From Geodermatophilaceae bacterium URHA0031 (GTDB lineage: Bacteria > Actinomycetota > Actinomycetes > Mycobacteriales > Geodermatophilaceae): a stretch of 64,000 nt of DNA. Made by a program: the position numbers and the translations under genes. This document shows positions 17,829 through 26,492 of this stretch, piece by piece. Below the pieces are notes generated by a model. It searched no databases. It was not told where the DNA came from and saw nothing but the letters and a program-made list of their open reading frames with translations. The DNA lies in NCBI GenBank assembly GCA_000620205.1, contig JHVP01000004.1:248001-312000 (forward strand), given 5' to 3'. The stretch's first letter is position 1; each line of letters starts with the position of its first letter.

Positions 17829-19469
17829 TCAGACGACGTCGGCCTCCTGTGCCTGCCGGATCAGCTCGGCGGCGTCGTACCAGGTGAGGAAACCGGCAGC
17901 CTGCAGCCGGACGACGTCATCGGTCACCTTCGTGACGTAGTCGCGGTGGCTGCTGTACAACTCGCCGAGCCGGGCCGGGTCGAAGGGCACCTCGTAGCCG
18001 GCGATGTAGCAGAACGAGGCCCCGGTCGCAGTGCCGAACCACGTGCTGGTCGGCACGTCGAGGAACGGCGAGCGCAGCCCGCCCTGGACGTTGCCGAACT
18101 GGTCGAGCACCGGCGCCCCGTTCTCGACGAGGATGGGATTCGACCTCGGCGGCGCCACGCCGTCGCGGACCCAGCGGTCGAGGTTGTGCAGGGCCGCGTC
18201 GAAGAAGATGGAGCTGGGGAACCGGCTGCGCGGCCCCTCGTTGCACGCCTGCGGCGGCACGTCGCGGCCGGCCGCGATGATGTCCTCCGACGACGCCGAG
18301 GAGTAGAGCTCGAAGGGCGTGGCGTGCCCGGCTCCGGCCATCTCGTAGTGGCGGAACTGGTCGCCGGGGACGTCGCTGTCGGGACGCCGTGAGCCGATGC
18401 CGCGCAGGTAGTCCGACTGGGACATCAGCTGGATGACCGGCACGCCGATGCCGTAGAGGTCGCGCCGCGGGTCCTCCGCCGGTGGCGCCGGCTCGCACTG
18501 GTTCATCGGGTAGGCCCCGGCGAAGGCACCTCCGGCGACCCCCAGCAGGTAGCCGTCGTAGGTGGGGGCGCCCTGGGCAGCAACGACGAGCGGGTGGATG
18601 GCCTTCATGTAGTTGATGAGGTAGCCGCCGGTCTGGGAGTAGCCGAAGCCGTAGGCGTGGTCGACCGTGGTGGCACCCGTGCCGTAGGTCAGCGGGTTGC
18701 TCGCCTCGCCGCTGCGCAGCCAGTTGCCGACCTGGGTGTAGATGTCCCAGATGAGCCCGTTCTCGGTGGCCTGGGTGGTGTCGGCCGGCAGCGGCGTCGG
18801 CGGGGTGGCCGGGTCGGCGTCGGCGTCGACGACCGAGCAGTTGCCGGGGTCGTCCACGGGCAGGGGGTTGGCGAAGGAGAGGGACCCGTAGCGCTCGGCG
18901 TCGAAGTTCTGGAGCGCCTCGACGGCGATCGGCTTGGCGGTGATCCCGACCCAGGCGTCACCGTTGTCGATGATCTCCTGGCGGGCCACGGCCCAGCCGA
19001 TGTTCAGGTCGAACAGGTTCGAGGGGTTGAGCATCTCGACCACGACATTGCCGCTGAAGTGCCCGGCGTCGGCCGGACGGCGGACCAGCACCCGGGTGGT
19101 GTAGGGCGCGTCCTGGGTGCGGACCACGGCGGGAGCGTCCGCCGGCCAGCTGTAGACGTTGGACGTGCCGCTGGCGAGGAACTCCTCCTCGGTGTACCCG
19201 ATGGCGCCGAGGTCCTCGGGCACCTCCTGGTAGGCGGCGCCGCCGAAGGGGTGCGACTCGTCACTCGAGGGCAGTGGGCCGCTCACCTGCGGCACGGGTC
19301 CCTGGGCGGGCGCGGCGTCGGCCCCGGCTGCCGCCGCGACCGCGGGAGCACCGAGGGCGGGGCCGGTGACGCCGCACAGGGCGGTGACCAGCCCGGCGAT
19401 GACCAGGCCGCGCCCGATGGTCCGGGGGCGGGGTGGGGACGAGGTGGTGGACTGCATGGTGGAGTGCAT
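17829..19469 (-). CDS. Secreted alpha/beta-hydrolase-domain protein (Abhydrolase_10-like)
   Basis: A 546-residue exported protein. A Sec-type signal peptide with hydrophobic core GLVIAGLVTALCGVTGPALG is followed by an Ala-rich cleavage zone near residue 50. The mature part resembles the alpha/beta hydrolase domain family seen in secreted actinobacterial proteins: RVLVRRPADAGHFSGNVVV, NIGWAVARQEI, the likely nucleophile in GYSQTGGYLINYM, and AGAGHATPF as probable His region. The ATG at 19469 has AGGA upstream. It stands alone between two non-coding gaps. Substrate unknown; an extracellular esterase is plausible. Confidence 0.72.
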   Translation of the reverse strand: MHSTMQSTTSSPPRPRTIGRGLVIAGLVTALCGVTGPALGAPAVAAAAGADAAPAQGPVPQVSGPLPSSDESHPFGGAAYQEVPEDLGAIGYTEEEFLASGTSNVYSWPADAPAVVRTQDAPYTTRVLVRRPADAGHFSGNVVVEMLNPSNLFDLNIGWAVARQEIIDNGDAWVGITAKPIAVEALQNFDAERYGSLSFANPLPVDDPGNCSVVDADADPATPPTPLPADTTQATENGLIWDIYTQVGNWLRSGEASNPLTYGTGATTVDHAYGFGYSQTGGYLINYMKAIHPLVVAAQGAPTYDGYLLGVAGGAFAGAYPMNQCEPAPPAEDPRRDLYGIGVPVIQLMSQSDYLRGIGSRRPDSDVPGDQFRHYEMAGAGHATPFELYSSASSEDIIAAGRDVPPQACNEGPRSRFPSSIFFDAALHNLDRWVRDGVAPPRSNPILVENGAPVLDQFGNVQGGLRSPFLDVPTSTWFGTATGASFCYIAGYEVPFDPARLGELYSSHRDYVTKVTDDVVRLQAAGFLTWYDAAELIRQAQEADVV

Positions 19470-19957
19470 GGCAGCTCGATCCTTTGGTCGGTCCGGGGCG
19501 TCGTTGCCCCGGGTCCCTGCCGGGCCCACGGCGGTGTGTGCCCGTCGACCCGGCGGTCATGGCGTCCGGGTCGCTGTGGTGCAGAGGCCTCCTCCCGTGG
19601 CCGCGGGCGGCCCGCTCGGCTGAGCCGCAGGACAACTCAGACGTGGGTGGGGTCGGGTCCGCGGAGGTGGTGCTCCGCACCCGGGGACACCGGGCTCGAC
19701 CGGCTGCTCCGCGCTGCACTGCGGAGGACTGAGAGCACGGGCGCTCCACTCGGCATCGAGGGGTGGGCGCTCGACTGCACGCCGTCACCAGAACCAGCCT
19801 CAACATGCCACGCGTCACAGCCAGCAGCAAGCTGGTGCACAGGGGGGCACGGTCCGCCTGAGCACCGTGGCTGTCAGGAACGGCTGACCAGCCGGGCACC
19901 GGGCTACGGTTCCGCCGTGGGGGTCGGTCGCCTGCCCCCGGACGAAGGACGGACCTC
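19470..19957. other. 488-bp gap without a convincing gene
   Basis: The gap separates the leftward secreted hydrolase from the rightward CmcJ-like gene and should carry both promoters. I see a 6-bp-arm palindrome at 19707-19726 (CTCCGC ... GCGGAG) and the AAGGACGG ribosome site of the rightward gene. Open frames here have atypical composition and no ribosome sites, so I call none. Confidence 0.6.
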
Positions 19958-20803
19958 GTGACCGAGAACGCCCGGCCTGCCGTCCGAGCGGAGCTGCACT
20001 ACCTGGACGCGCGCACCACCGCCGGCCGGCAGTTCATCGCCCCGGGCGGGCGCACCGCCACCGAGCGCACCGAGCAGCGCAGTGTCGGCATCCGCGACGG
20101 CCGGCCGGTCCGGGAGTCCTTCGCGCTCGACGTGCAGGGCTTCGCGCTGGTCGACCACCGCAGCGCGGTCACCGACTTCACCGACCCGGGCCAGCTGGAG
20201 TCGGTCTACGTCGGAGAGGTGTGCCGGCTCGTCCAGGAGCAGCTGGGCGCCGACCAGGTCCTCTCCCGCGGGTGGGAGCTCCGCCGTTCGGTCGCCCCGG
20301 CCGAGCACGGCGCCCAGCCGCCGGCCGGTGGGGTGCACGTCGACTACGCCCCCGACCACGTGCCGGGCATGGTGGCGCGGGCCCACGCCCGCCACTTCCC
20401 GCACGGACCCGGGTTCCAGCGGGCGGTCGTGACGAGCACCTGGCGGGTGTTCAGCCCGCCGCCGCAGGACTGGCCGCTGGCGCTGTGCGACTCGCGCACG
20501 GTCGCCCCGGACGACGGCGCGCCCATCACCACGTACTTCGTCGACGAGCTGCCGGCGGACCCGTCCGGGCCGGTCGAGCACCTCCGGCCGGTCGGCAGCA
20601 GCTGGAAGGTCCGGCACAGCCCCGCGCACGTCTGGTGGTACTTCCCGGGCATGACCCGGGACGAGGTGCTGCTGATCAAGCTGGGCGACACCGACCGCGG
20701 TGTGGCGTGGGCGGCCCCGCACGCCGCCTTCCCGGACCCCACCGCGCAGGGCGCCGTGCCGCGGCACAGCATCGAGTTCCGGACCTTCGCCTACTTCTCC
20801 TGA
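19958..20803 (+). CDS. CmcJ/NvfI-family oxidoreductase
   Basis: A 281-residue protein resembling the CmcJ/NvfI (AsaB) family, whose members include non-haem iron/2-oxoglutarate-like oxygenases and cephamycin methoxylation helpers. It has the N-terminal LHYLDARTTAGRQ, the mid-region VHVDYAPDHVPG holding an HxD pair that could bind metal, STWRVFSPPPQDWPLALCD, and the C-terminal WWYFPGMTRDEVLLIK, HAAFPDP and RHSIEFRTFAYFS. The GTG at 19958 follows AAGGACGG. It converges with the TetR gene 20 nt away. The substrate is unknown; a role in aromatic modification would be speculation. Confidence 0.7.
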   Translation: MTENARPAVRAELHYLDARTTAGRQFIAPGGRTATERTEQRSVGIRDGRPVRESFALDVQGFALVDHRSAVTDFTDPGQLESVYVGEVCRLVQEQLGADQVLSRGWELRRSVAPAEHGAQPPAGGVHVDYAPDHVPGMVARAHARHFPHGPGFQRAVVTSTWRVFSPPPQDWPLALCDSRTVAPDDGAPITTYFVDELPADPSGPVEHLRPVGSSWKVRHSPAHVWWYFPGMTRDEVLLIKLGDTDRGVAWAAPHAAFPDPTAQGAVPRHSIEFRTFAYFS

Positions 20804-20822
20804 GGCCGGGACCGGGCCGTTG

Positions 20823-21401
20823 TCAGGCCTGCGCGGGCGATGTCGTCCGCAGACCGCGGTCGACCAGGTCGATGAGCCACTCGAAGCTGTCGTCCACGTC
20901 GGCGGACCACTGGAAGCCGTGCGCGGACTGCAGGGTGGCGAAACCGTGGAAGGAGCTCCGCAGGGCACGCAGCGCGTGGTCCAGCTGGTCGGGCGCGAGG
21001 TCGTAACCCCGCAGGACCGCTGTGAACGCGACCAGCAACCGCGACCCCGCGACCGCGATCGGGTCGTCCGGGCCGGTCGGCTCGACGCCGATCGTGGCCG
21101 CGTACCGGCCGGGGTGGGTGAGCACGAAGTCGCGGAACGCGCGGGCCGCGGCAGCCAGCGCGTCACGCCCGGCGCGCCCCTGGGTGGCTGCACCCACGGC
21201 GTCGGCCGCCTCGGCGAGGGCCAGTGCGGCGATCCGGCGGTTCAGGTCGTCCTGGTTGACGACGTGCTTGTACAGCGACGGCGTCCGGACGCCGACCCGT
21301 TCGGCCAGCTGGCCCATGCTGAGAGCCGCGAAGCCGACCTCGTCGGCGAGCGCCGCGCCCGCCGCGACGACCGCGGCCGGGTCGAGGCCGGCCCTAGGCA
21401 C
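20823..21401 (-). CDS. TetR-family transcriptional regulator
   Basis: A 192-residue TetR repressor. The N-terminal helix-turn-helix covers about residues 10-55 (VVAAGAALADEVGF, LSMGQLAERVGVRTPSLYKHV). The C-terminal part, with FRDFVLTHPGRYAATIG and LRALRSSFHGFATLQ, is the WHG-type ligand domain. The GTG start overlaps the upstream hydrolase stop by 8 nt, so the two are co-transcribed. The perfect palindrome at 22251-22265 just upstream of that hydrolase is its likely operator, giving autoregulation. The ligand is unknown, perhaps the hydrolase substrate. Confidence 0.88.
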   Translation of the reverse strand: MPRAGLDPAAVVAAGAALADEVGFAALSMGQLAERVGVRTPSLYKHVVNQDDLNRRIAALALAEAADAVGAATQGRAGRDALAAAARAFRDFVLTHPGRYAATIGVEPTGPDDPIAVAGSRLLVAFTAVLRGYDLAPDQLDHALRALRSSFHGFATLQSAHGFQWSADVDDSFEWLIDLVDRGLRTTSPAQA

Positions 21402-22224
21402 GCGCGGCGTCCAGGAAGGACGACAGGAGGGCCACCACCTGCTCGGGGAACTGGACGTGCGGGTAGTGCCCGGCCCCGGCGATCATCTCGAGCCGCCCCA
21501 GGCCGGGCGGCAGCGCGGCCACGATCGCCTCGCCCTCGGCCTGCGGCGAGGCCCAGTCGGGGTCCAGCGTGCCCTGCACGACCAGCACCGGGCAGCGGAC
21601 GTTGCCCAGTTGGGCACCCGCGTCCCCGGCGCCGGACCGGCCCATCTGCTGCTGGGCCTTCATCCGGCCCGGCTCGCGGAGCATGGCGTCGATCTGCTCC
21701 AGGCGCGCATCCCAGTCGGCCGGCTTCGGTCCGGGGTACGCGAGCTCCAGGTACTTCTTCCACTGCCCGACGCTGCCGAACAGGCCGGTGCCGAGCAGGT
21801 GGACCATGCCGCGGCGGAACCGCGGCACCCGGAGGTCGCCGAGCGCGACGTGCTGCGCCCGGGTGAACGGCGTCAGCTCGACCACCGCGGTGATCAGCGA
21901 CGGGGCCTTCGCCGCGGCGATGGTGGCCGCGCCACCGGAGACGGAGTGGCCGACCAGCACCGCCGGGCCACCCAGGTGCTCCACCAGGGCGACCAGGTCG
22001 CCGGCGATGTCGGTGCGCGAGATCGACGACCAGCCGACGCTGGACTCGCCGCAGCCACGCAGGTCGACCGCGGCCACCCGGTAGCCGGCGCGCACCAGTG
22101 CCGGCGCGACGAAGCGGTACGCCGCGCGGCTGTCCCCCATGCCGTGCGCCAGCACGACCAGCGGCCCGCTGCCGGTCACCTCGTAGGCCAGCGTTCCGCC
22201 CTCGACGGTCAGGTACTCGGTCAT
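21394..22224 (-). CDS. Alpha/beta hydrolase co-transcribed with TetR
   Basis: A 276-residue alpha/beta hydrolase. The oxyanion strand is VVLAHGMGDSRAAYRF, the second motif DLRGCGESS, the nucleophile elbow GHSVSGGAAT (Ser near 95), the acid in VVQGTLDPDW and the His in AGAGHYPHVQFPEQV. This is the classical epoxide-hydrolase/esterase arrangement with a small lid. The ATG at 22224 has GGAGGG upstream. Its promoter probably overlaps the palindrome at 22251-22265. The upstream HAD gene ends at 22296, so read-through from the large carboxylase operon is possible. Confidence 0.85.
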   Translation of the reverse strand: MTEYLTVEGGTLAYEVTGSGPLVVLAHGMGDSRAAYRFVAPALVRAGYRVAAVDLRGCGESSVGWSSISRTDIAGDLVALVEHLGGPAVLVGHSVSGGAATIAAAKAPSLITAVVELTPFTRAQHVALGDLRVPRFRRGMVHLLGTGLFGSVGQWKKYLELAYPGPKPADWDARLEQIDAMLREPGRMKAQQQMGRSGAGDAGAQLGNVRCPVLVVQGTLDPDWASPQAEGEAIVAALPPGLGRLEMIAGAGHYPHVQFPEQVVALLSSFLDAARA

Positions 22225-22250
22225 GACGCCCTCCAGATCGGCTGACTGTG

Positions 22251-22265
22251 TTAGCTAAAAGCTAA
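22251..22265. promoter_or_regulatory. Probable TetR operator
   Basis: TTAGCTAAAAGCTAA is a perfect 6-bp inverted repeat with a 3-bp spacer, and an extra half site TTAGC lies at 22271-22275. It is strikingly AT-rich for this genome and sits 26 nt upstream of the hydrolase-TetR operon start, the usual position for a TetR repressor site. Confidence 0.75.
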
Positions 22266-22295
22266 ACCCATTAGCGATCACCGTCAAGGGCCGGT

Positions 22296-23153
22296 TCAGC
22301 CCCGCCGGAGGAGGTCGGCGAGGACACCGACGTCGGCCAGGTCCAGGTGCGGGCGCTCGCCCTCGGGCCGGTCGGCGAAGAACCGGGCGGAACCGATGCC
22401 GGTGTGCACGGCGACAGCCAGGGCACCCCCCGCGAGGGCCATCGGCACCTCGAGTTCCGGGTCGTCACCGACCACGGCCAGTTCGTCGGCGGCCACCCCC
22501 AGGTGCCGGGCGGCGACGTCCAGCGCCTGCACCGAGGGCTTGCCCACCACGGTCACCCGGCAGCCGGTGACGTCGCGGACGACGGCGCTGATGGCGCGGG
22601 ACGAGCCCAGCGTCCGCCCCTCCGCGGTGGCGAACCAAGGCGACTGGGAGGCGCTGTAGAAGGCTGCGCCGGCCGACACCGCCGCGACGGCCGCCTCCAG
22701 TGACTCGAAGGTGAGCTCCCGCCGGTACCAGCCGGCCAGGACGGCGTCCGCGGTGGTCCCGGGCACCGGCGGCAGCGTCTCGATCCCCGCGGCCCCGAGC
22801 GGCTCGGTGATGCCGGTGCCGCCGAGGACCATGACCCGCTGGTGGCCGCGTCGCCGGAATAGCTCGACGGCCGAGGTGGCCGGGGTCAGTACGCCGTCGT
22901 CGGGCAGCGGGAAGCCCGCCTGCTCCAGCGCGTCGGCACACTGCTGCGGCGTCTTCACCGTGCCGTTGGTGAAGACGCAGAACCGCAGGCCGCGTTCGGT
23001 CAGGAGGCGCACGAACTCGACGGCCCCGGGCAGCGGGCGGATCCCCCGGTTCTCCCGGTCACCGAGCACCAGCGTGCCGTCCATGTCCAGGACGAAGCCG
23101 CGCACCCGTCGCAACCGGTCCAGCACGGCCGGGGTCGCCAGTGGTTCAGGCAT
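22296..23153 (-). CDS. HAD-IIA phosphatase (NagD-like), candidate HpeD counterpart
   Basis: A 285-residue haloacid-dehalogenase-fold phosphatase. Motif I is FVLDMDGTLVLGD near residue 20 (nucleophile and acid Asp), motif II VFTNGT, motif III Lys in TVVGKPS near 205, and motif IV VVGDDPELEVPMA. The cap insertion between II and III is of the NagD/4-nitrophenylphosphatase kind. It is the last gene of the carboxylase operon and overlaps the carboxyltransferase by 8 nt. In the Hpe pathway, HpeD removes the phosphate after carboxylation; family and position here suit that step. A housekeeping sugar-phosphate or nucleotide phosphatase is the alternative. Confidence 0.85.
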   Translation of the reverse strand: MPEPLATPAVLDRLRRVRGFVLDMDGTLVLGDRENRGIRPLPGAVEFVRLLTERGLRFCVFTNGTVKTPQQCADALEQAGFPLPDDGVLTPATSAVELFRRRGHQRVMVLGGTGITEPLGAAGIETLPPVPGTTADAVLAGWYRRELTFESLEAAVAAVSAGAAFYSASQSPWFATAEGRTLGSSRAISAVVRDVTGCRVTVVGKPSVQALDVAARHLGVAADELAVVGDDPELEVPMALAGGALAVAVHTGIGSARFFADRPEGERPHLDLADVGVLADLLRRG

Positions 23154-24627
23154 CGGCGGAGCTCGCGGCGCGGCGGTGCACGGACAGCCGCAGATCGGGG
23201 GTGGTGACGGCCAGGTCGTGCACCGTCGTCCGCTCCCCCAACTCGCGCACCAGCGTCAGCACCGGCGCCAAACCGGGGTTGAAGTGCTGCGGCGCGGGAC
23301 CGGCGGCCACCATCGCGTCGACGTGCTCGCCGGGCATGTGGGCGCGCAGCAGCATCTCCTCGTCGCTGATCCCGCGGCCGAACTGGTGGCGCAGCTCCGT
23401 CGGCGAGGGTGGCGCGGGTTCCGCCTGCAGCTCGCGGGCCCGGGGCCGGTCCAGGATCCGGTCCAGCACGTCGGGGTCGATCGGCGCCGTGGGGCGGCCG
23501 AAGGCACCCAGCGCGTACCGGATCACCTGGTCGGAGACGTTCGCGTACCGCTCGCCCATGACGTTGAACAGGGCCTGCGAGACGACCATCTGCGGGAACG
23601 GCGTCACCATGATCGGGAAGCCGAGCTCGGCGCGGACCTGGCCCACCTCCTCGAGGAGGCTCTCGAAGCGGTCCTCCATGCCGATCTCGCGCAGCTGCCG
23701 CCGGGTCGTCGTCATGACGCCGCCGGCGATCTGGTGGTGCAGGAAGCCGGCGTCGAAGTCCTGCGGCCGACCGACCGGGAGCTCCTCCACCGCGGCCAGC
23801 CGCTCGAAGAAGTCGCAGGCCAGGCCGAGCGCGCGGTCGTCGATGTCCACGCGGTGCCCCATCTCGCGCAGGTTGGCCACGGTGCGCCGCGCCTCGGGCA
23901 GCGACGAGCCGTTGCCCAGCGGCCCGCAGCCGGTCTGCACGACCTGGACACCCAGCTCCGGCGCGATCGCGTAGGTCTGGGGGGAGAACCCGATCGTGGC
24001 GTGCGAGTGCAGCTCCAGGGCCGTCGACCCGAGCGCCGCCGTGACCGCCGGCAGCAACGTGCGGGCCCGCTCTGCCGACAGGATGCCCGCCGGGTCCTTG
24101 ACGTAGACCCGGTCGATGTCCGCGCACGCGGCCATCTGCCGGGCCAGGTCGGCGTAGAAGGCGTCGTCGTGCACGGCGCTGATGGTGAACGTCAGCGCGC
24201 CGACGACCTCGTCGATGCCCGCCCGCTTCAGCCGGCGGGCGGTCTCCCGGGCGGCGTCCATGTCGTGCATCGGGTCCAGCACGACGACGCGGTCGATGCC
24301 GTTGACGGCCAGCCGGTCGTAGACCAGCTGCATGGTCTCCGGGTGCGCGTTCTGCCAGCTGATGAAGCGGAACCCGGTGCCGATGAACTGCAGCTTCGTC
24401 CGGGGCATCAGCGCCCGGGTGCGCCGGAACAGCTCCCAGGGGTCCTCCCGGTGGGCGCGCACCAGCATGCCCATCGCCGTGCTCGAGCTGTAGTCCAACG
24501 CCCGGAAGCCGACCCGCTCCAGCAGCGGCGCCACCTGCAGCACGTGCGCGGTCCGCAGGCCGGTGGCGCCCCACAGGCTCTGGTTCCCGTCCCGCAGCGA
24601 GACGTCCACCATCCCCACGTCGGCCAT
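23146..24627 (-). CDS. Biotin-dependent carboxyltransferase subunit (PycB/OadA-like barrel)
   Basis: A 493-residue HMGL-like TIM barrel carboxyltransferase. Metal-site features are near the N-terminus in VDVSLRDGNQSLWGA (Asp8, Arg12, Asp13, Gln16), the lysine of VYVKDPAGIL (Lys177, the one usually carbamylated) and the His pair in LELHSHATIGF (His207, His209). The C-terminal half is the helical tunnel region and lacks a biotin domain; the carrier is separate. Pyruvate or oxaloacetate enzymes share this fold. Association with a split dikinase and phosphatase instead suggests a phospho-aryl methyl ketone as carboxyl acceptor. The ATG overlaps the biotin carboxylase stop by 1 nt; its own stop overlaps the phosphatase. 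Confidence 0.85.
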   Translation of the reverse strand: MADVGMVDVSLRDGNQSLWGATGLRTAHVLQVAPLLERVGFRALDYSSSTAMGMLVRAHREDPWELFRRTRALMPRTKLQFIGTGFRFISWQNAHPETMQLVYDRLAVNGIDRVVVLDPMHDMDAARETARRLKRAGIDEVVGALTFTISAVHDDAFYADLARQMAACADIDRVYVKDPAGILSAERARTLLPAVTAALGSTALELHSHATIGFSPQTYAIAPELGVQVVQTGCGPLGNGSSLPEARRTVANLREMGHRVDIDDRALGLACDFFERLAAVEELPVGRPQDFDAGFLHHQIAGGVMTTTRRQLREIGMEDRFESLLEEVGQVRAELGFPIMVTPFPQMVVSQALFNVMGERYANVSDQVIRYALGAFGRPTAPIDPDVLDRILDRPRARELQAEPAPPSPTELRHQFGRGISDEEMLLRAHMPGEHVDAMVAAGPAPQHFNPGLAPVLTLVRELGERTTVHDLAVTTPDLRLSVHRRAASSADA

Positions 24628-25994
24628 CAGGCCACCGCTCCCAGGTCGGGCCGATGGGTCTGCAGGAACCGCTCGAAGAAGGCGGTGTCCACTCCCCCGG
24701 CGGCGAACTCGGCGTCGGCCAGCAGTGCCCGGTGCACCGGCACCGTCGTGGTCAGACCGTCGATCCGCAGCAGGTCCAGCGCCGCCCGGGTGCGGGCGAG
24801 GGCGTCGGCACGGTCGACGCCGTGCACGATCAGCTTGCCCAGCAGTGAGTCGTAGTGCGGCGGCACCACTGAGCCGGCCTGCACGTGGGTGTCGAACCGC
24901 AGCCCGTCGCCGACCGGCAGCACCACCCGGTCGATCCGGCCGGGTGACGGCCGGAAGCCGTGCGCCCAGTCCTCGGCGTTGATGCGGCACTCCACCGCGT
25001 GCCCGGTGAGCACCACCTCGTCCTGCCGGATGCGCAGCGGCAGACCTTCGGCGACGGCGAGCTGCTCGGCGACCAGGTCCAGCCCGGTGACCATCTCGGT
25101 GACCGGGTGCTCCACCTGGATGCGGGCGTTCATCTCCAGGAAGTAGGCCGTCGCCCGTTCCCGGTCGTAGAGGAACTCGACGGTGCCCAGTCCCCGGTAG
25201 CCCAGGTGGACCGCCAGGGCCAACGCCGCGGCCGCCATGTCCGCACGGACGGCATCGGGCAGCAACGGGGCCGGCGCCTCCTCGAACAGCTTCTGGTAGC
25301 GCCGCTGCACCGAGCAGTCCCGGTCGCCGAGTGCGACGGCCGAGGAGCCGTCCCCCAGGACCTGCACCTCGACGTGTCGACCTGACGACACGAACCGCTC
25401 CAGGTAGACCCGCGGGTCCCCGAACGCGGCGGCGGCCTCCGAGGTGGCGAGGTCGAGGGTGTGCGCGAGCTCGTCCGCGGCGTCGACCCGCTTCATGCCT
25501 CGGCCGCCACCGCCCCCCACCGCCTTCACCAGCAGCGGGTAGCCGACCTCGGCCGCGACGGCCCGCGCGCCGGCCAGGTCCACCGCCTCGCCGCCCGGCA
25601 CCACCGGCAGCCCGGCGGTCAGCGCGTGCGAGCGAGCGGTCAGCTTGTCGCCGACCGCGTGCAGCGACTCGACCGACGGTCCGACGAAGACGATCCCGGC
25701 CCCCCGGCACGCCGTGGCCAGGGCGGGGTTCTCGGAGAGGAACCCGTAGCCGGGGTGCACGGCGTCGGCGCCCACCGCCACCGCGGCCCGCACCACCGCC
25801 GCCGGGTCCAGGTAGGACGCCGCCGCCGGCGCCGGACCCAGGCGCACGACCCGGTCGGCCAGCCGGGCCGGCAGGGAGTCCAGGTCCGCGTCCGAGGCGG
25901 CCAGCACCGACTCGATGCCCAGCCTCGCGCACGTGCGGATCACCCGGGCGGCGATCTCCCCCCGGTTGGCGATCAGCAGCCGGTGGATCCTCAC
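24627..25994 (-). CDS. Biotin carboxylase subunit
   Basis: A 455-residue AccC-like ATP-grasp enzyme that carboxylates biotin on the carrier protein with ATP and bicarbonate. Landmarks are LLIANRGEIAARVIRT at the N-terminus, HPGYGFLSENP near 80, the glycine-rich ATP loop KAVGGGGGRGMK near 158-168, LGDRDCSVQRRYQKLFEEAP, and EMNARIQVEHPVTEMV with catalytic Glu/Arg. E. coli AccC is 449 residues. The GTG start forms a GTGA overlap with the biotin carrier stop. Primary acetyl/propionyl-CoA carboxylases of actinomycetes usually fuse carboxylase and carrier in one chain, so the separate subunits here mark a dedicated catabolic carboxylase. Confidence 0.93.
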   Translation of the reverse strand: MRIHRLLIANRGEIAARVIRTCARLGIESVLAASDADLDSLPARLADRVVRLGPAPAAASYLDPAAVVRAAVAVGADAVHPGYGFLSENPALATACRGAGIVFVGPSVESLHAVGDKLTARSHALTAGLPVVPGGEAVDLAGARAVAAEVGYPLLVKAVGGGGGRGMKRVDAADELAHTLDLATSEAAAAFGDPRVYLERFVSSGRHVEVQVLGDGSSAVALGDRDCSVQRRYQKLFEEAPAPLLPDAVRADMAAAALALAVHLGYRGLGTVEFLYDRERATAYFLEMNARIQVEHPVTEMVTGLDLVAEQLAVAEGLPLRIRQDEVVLTGHAVECRINAEDWAHGFRPSPGRIDRVVLPVGDGLRFDTHVQAGSVVPPHYDSLLGKLIVHGVDRADALARTRAALDLLRIDGLTTTVPVHRALLADAEFAAGGVDTAFFERFLQTHRPDLGAVA

Positions 25995-26491
25995 TGGACG
26001 CCCGTGCCCGGTACCGGCGCGCCCGTGGTGGGGTCGACGACGAGGAGGACCGCGTCGGCCTCGGCGAACTCGCCGTCGGCGGCCCGGAACTCGACCACCG
26101 TGCCGAGGACCCCCGCGTGCACCGGGGTCATCATCTTCATGGTCTCGATGATGCCGACGACGGTCTCCTCCTGGACCTCGTCGCCGACGTCGACGTACGG
26201 CGGCGCACCTGGCTGCGGGGCCCGGTAGAAGGTGCCCAGCAGCGGCGGGTGCACCGCCACCAGTCCCTCCGCCACGGCAGCCTGCGGCGCGTCCGGCCCG
26301 GCTGCAGCAGCGGGTTCGGCGCCGCCCTCCATCCGGGGCCGGCGCAGCACGTGCTGCTCCGCCGTCCAGCCGGCCGCGCCCTCGCGGCGCACGGTCAGGG
26401 TCAGGTCGGTGAGCTCGAGGTGCAGCTCGTCCAGACCGCTGGAGTCCAGCGCCCTCAGGACGTCGCGGACGTCGTCGGGACCCAGTTCCAC
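25991..26491 (-). CDS. Biotin carboxyl carrier protein
   Basis: A 166-residue carrier. A helical N-terminal part (VRDVLRALDSSGLDELHLEL) is followed by an Ala/Pro linker (about 55-75) and a biotinyl domain at about 80-160 with YVDVGDEVQEETVVGIIE and the modification motif ETMKM (Lys119). The GTG start lies 1 nt after the ATP-grasp gene stop. The layout copies AccB, but the location between a dikinase and a biotin carboxylase ties it to this operon. It would shuttle carboxybiotin to the carboxyltransferase. Confidence 0.9.
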   Translation of the reverse strand: MELGPDDVRDVLRALDSSGLDELHLELTDLTLTVRREGAAGWTAEQHVLRRPRMEGGAEPAAAAGPDAPQAAVAEGLVAVHPPLLGTFYRAPQPGAPPYVDVGDEVQEETVVGIIETMKMMTPVHAGVLGTVVEFRAADGEFAEADAVLLVVDPTTGAPVPGTGVQ

Positions 26492-26492
26492 G

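Noticed and set aside
19261-19899. A minus-strand frame filling much of the 488-bp gap.
   Set aside because: It overlaps the signal peptide of the secreted hydrolase in another frame, has no ribosome site and no family resemblance.
23146-26491. The biotin enzymes as pyruvate carboxylase or acetyl-CoA carboxylase.
   Set aside because: Not excluded by fold, but the carboxyltransferase is not of the acyl-CoA type, and the overlap with a phosphatase and dikinase fits a catabolic phospho-ketone carboxylase better.
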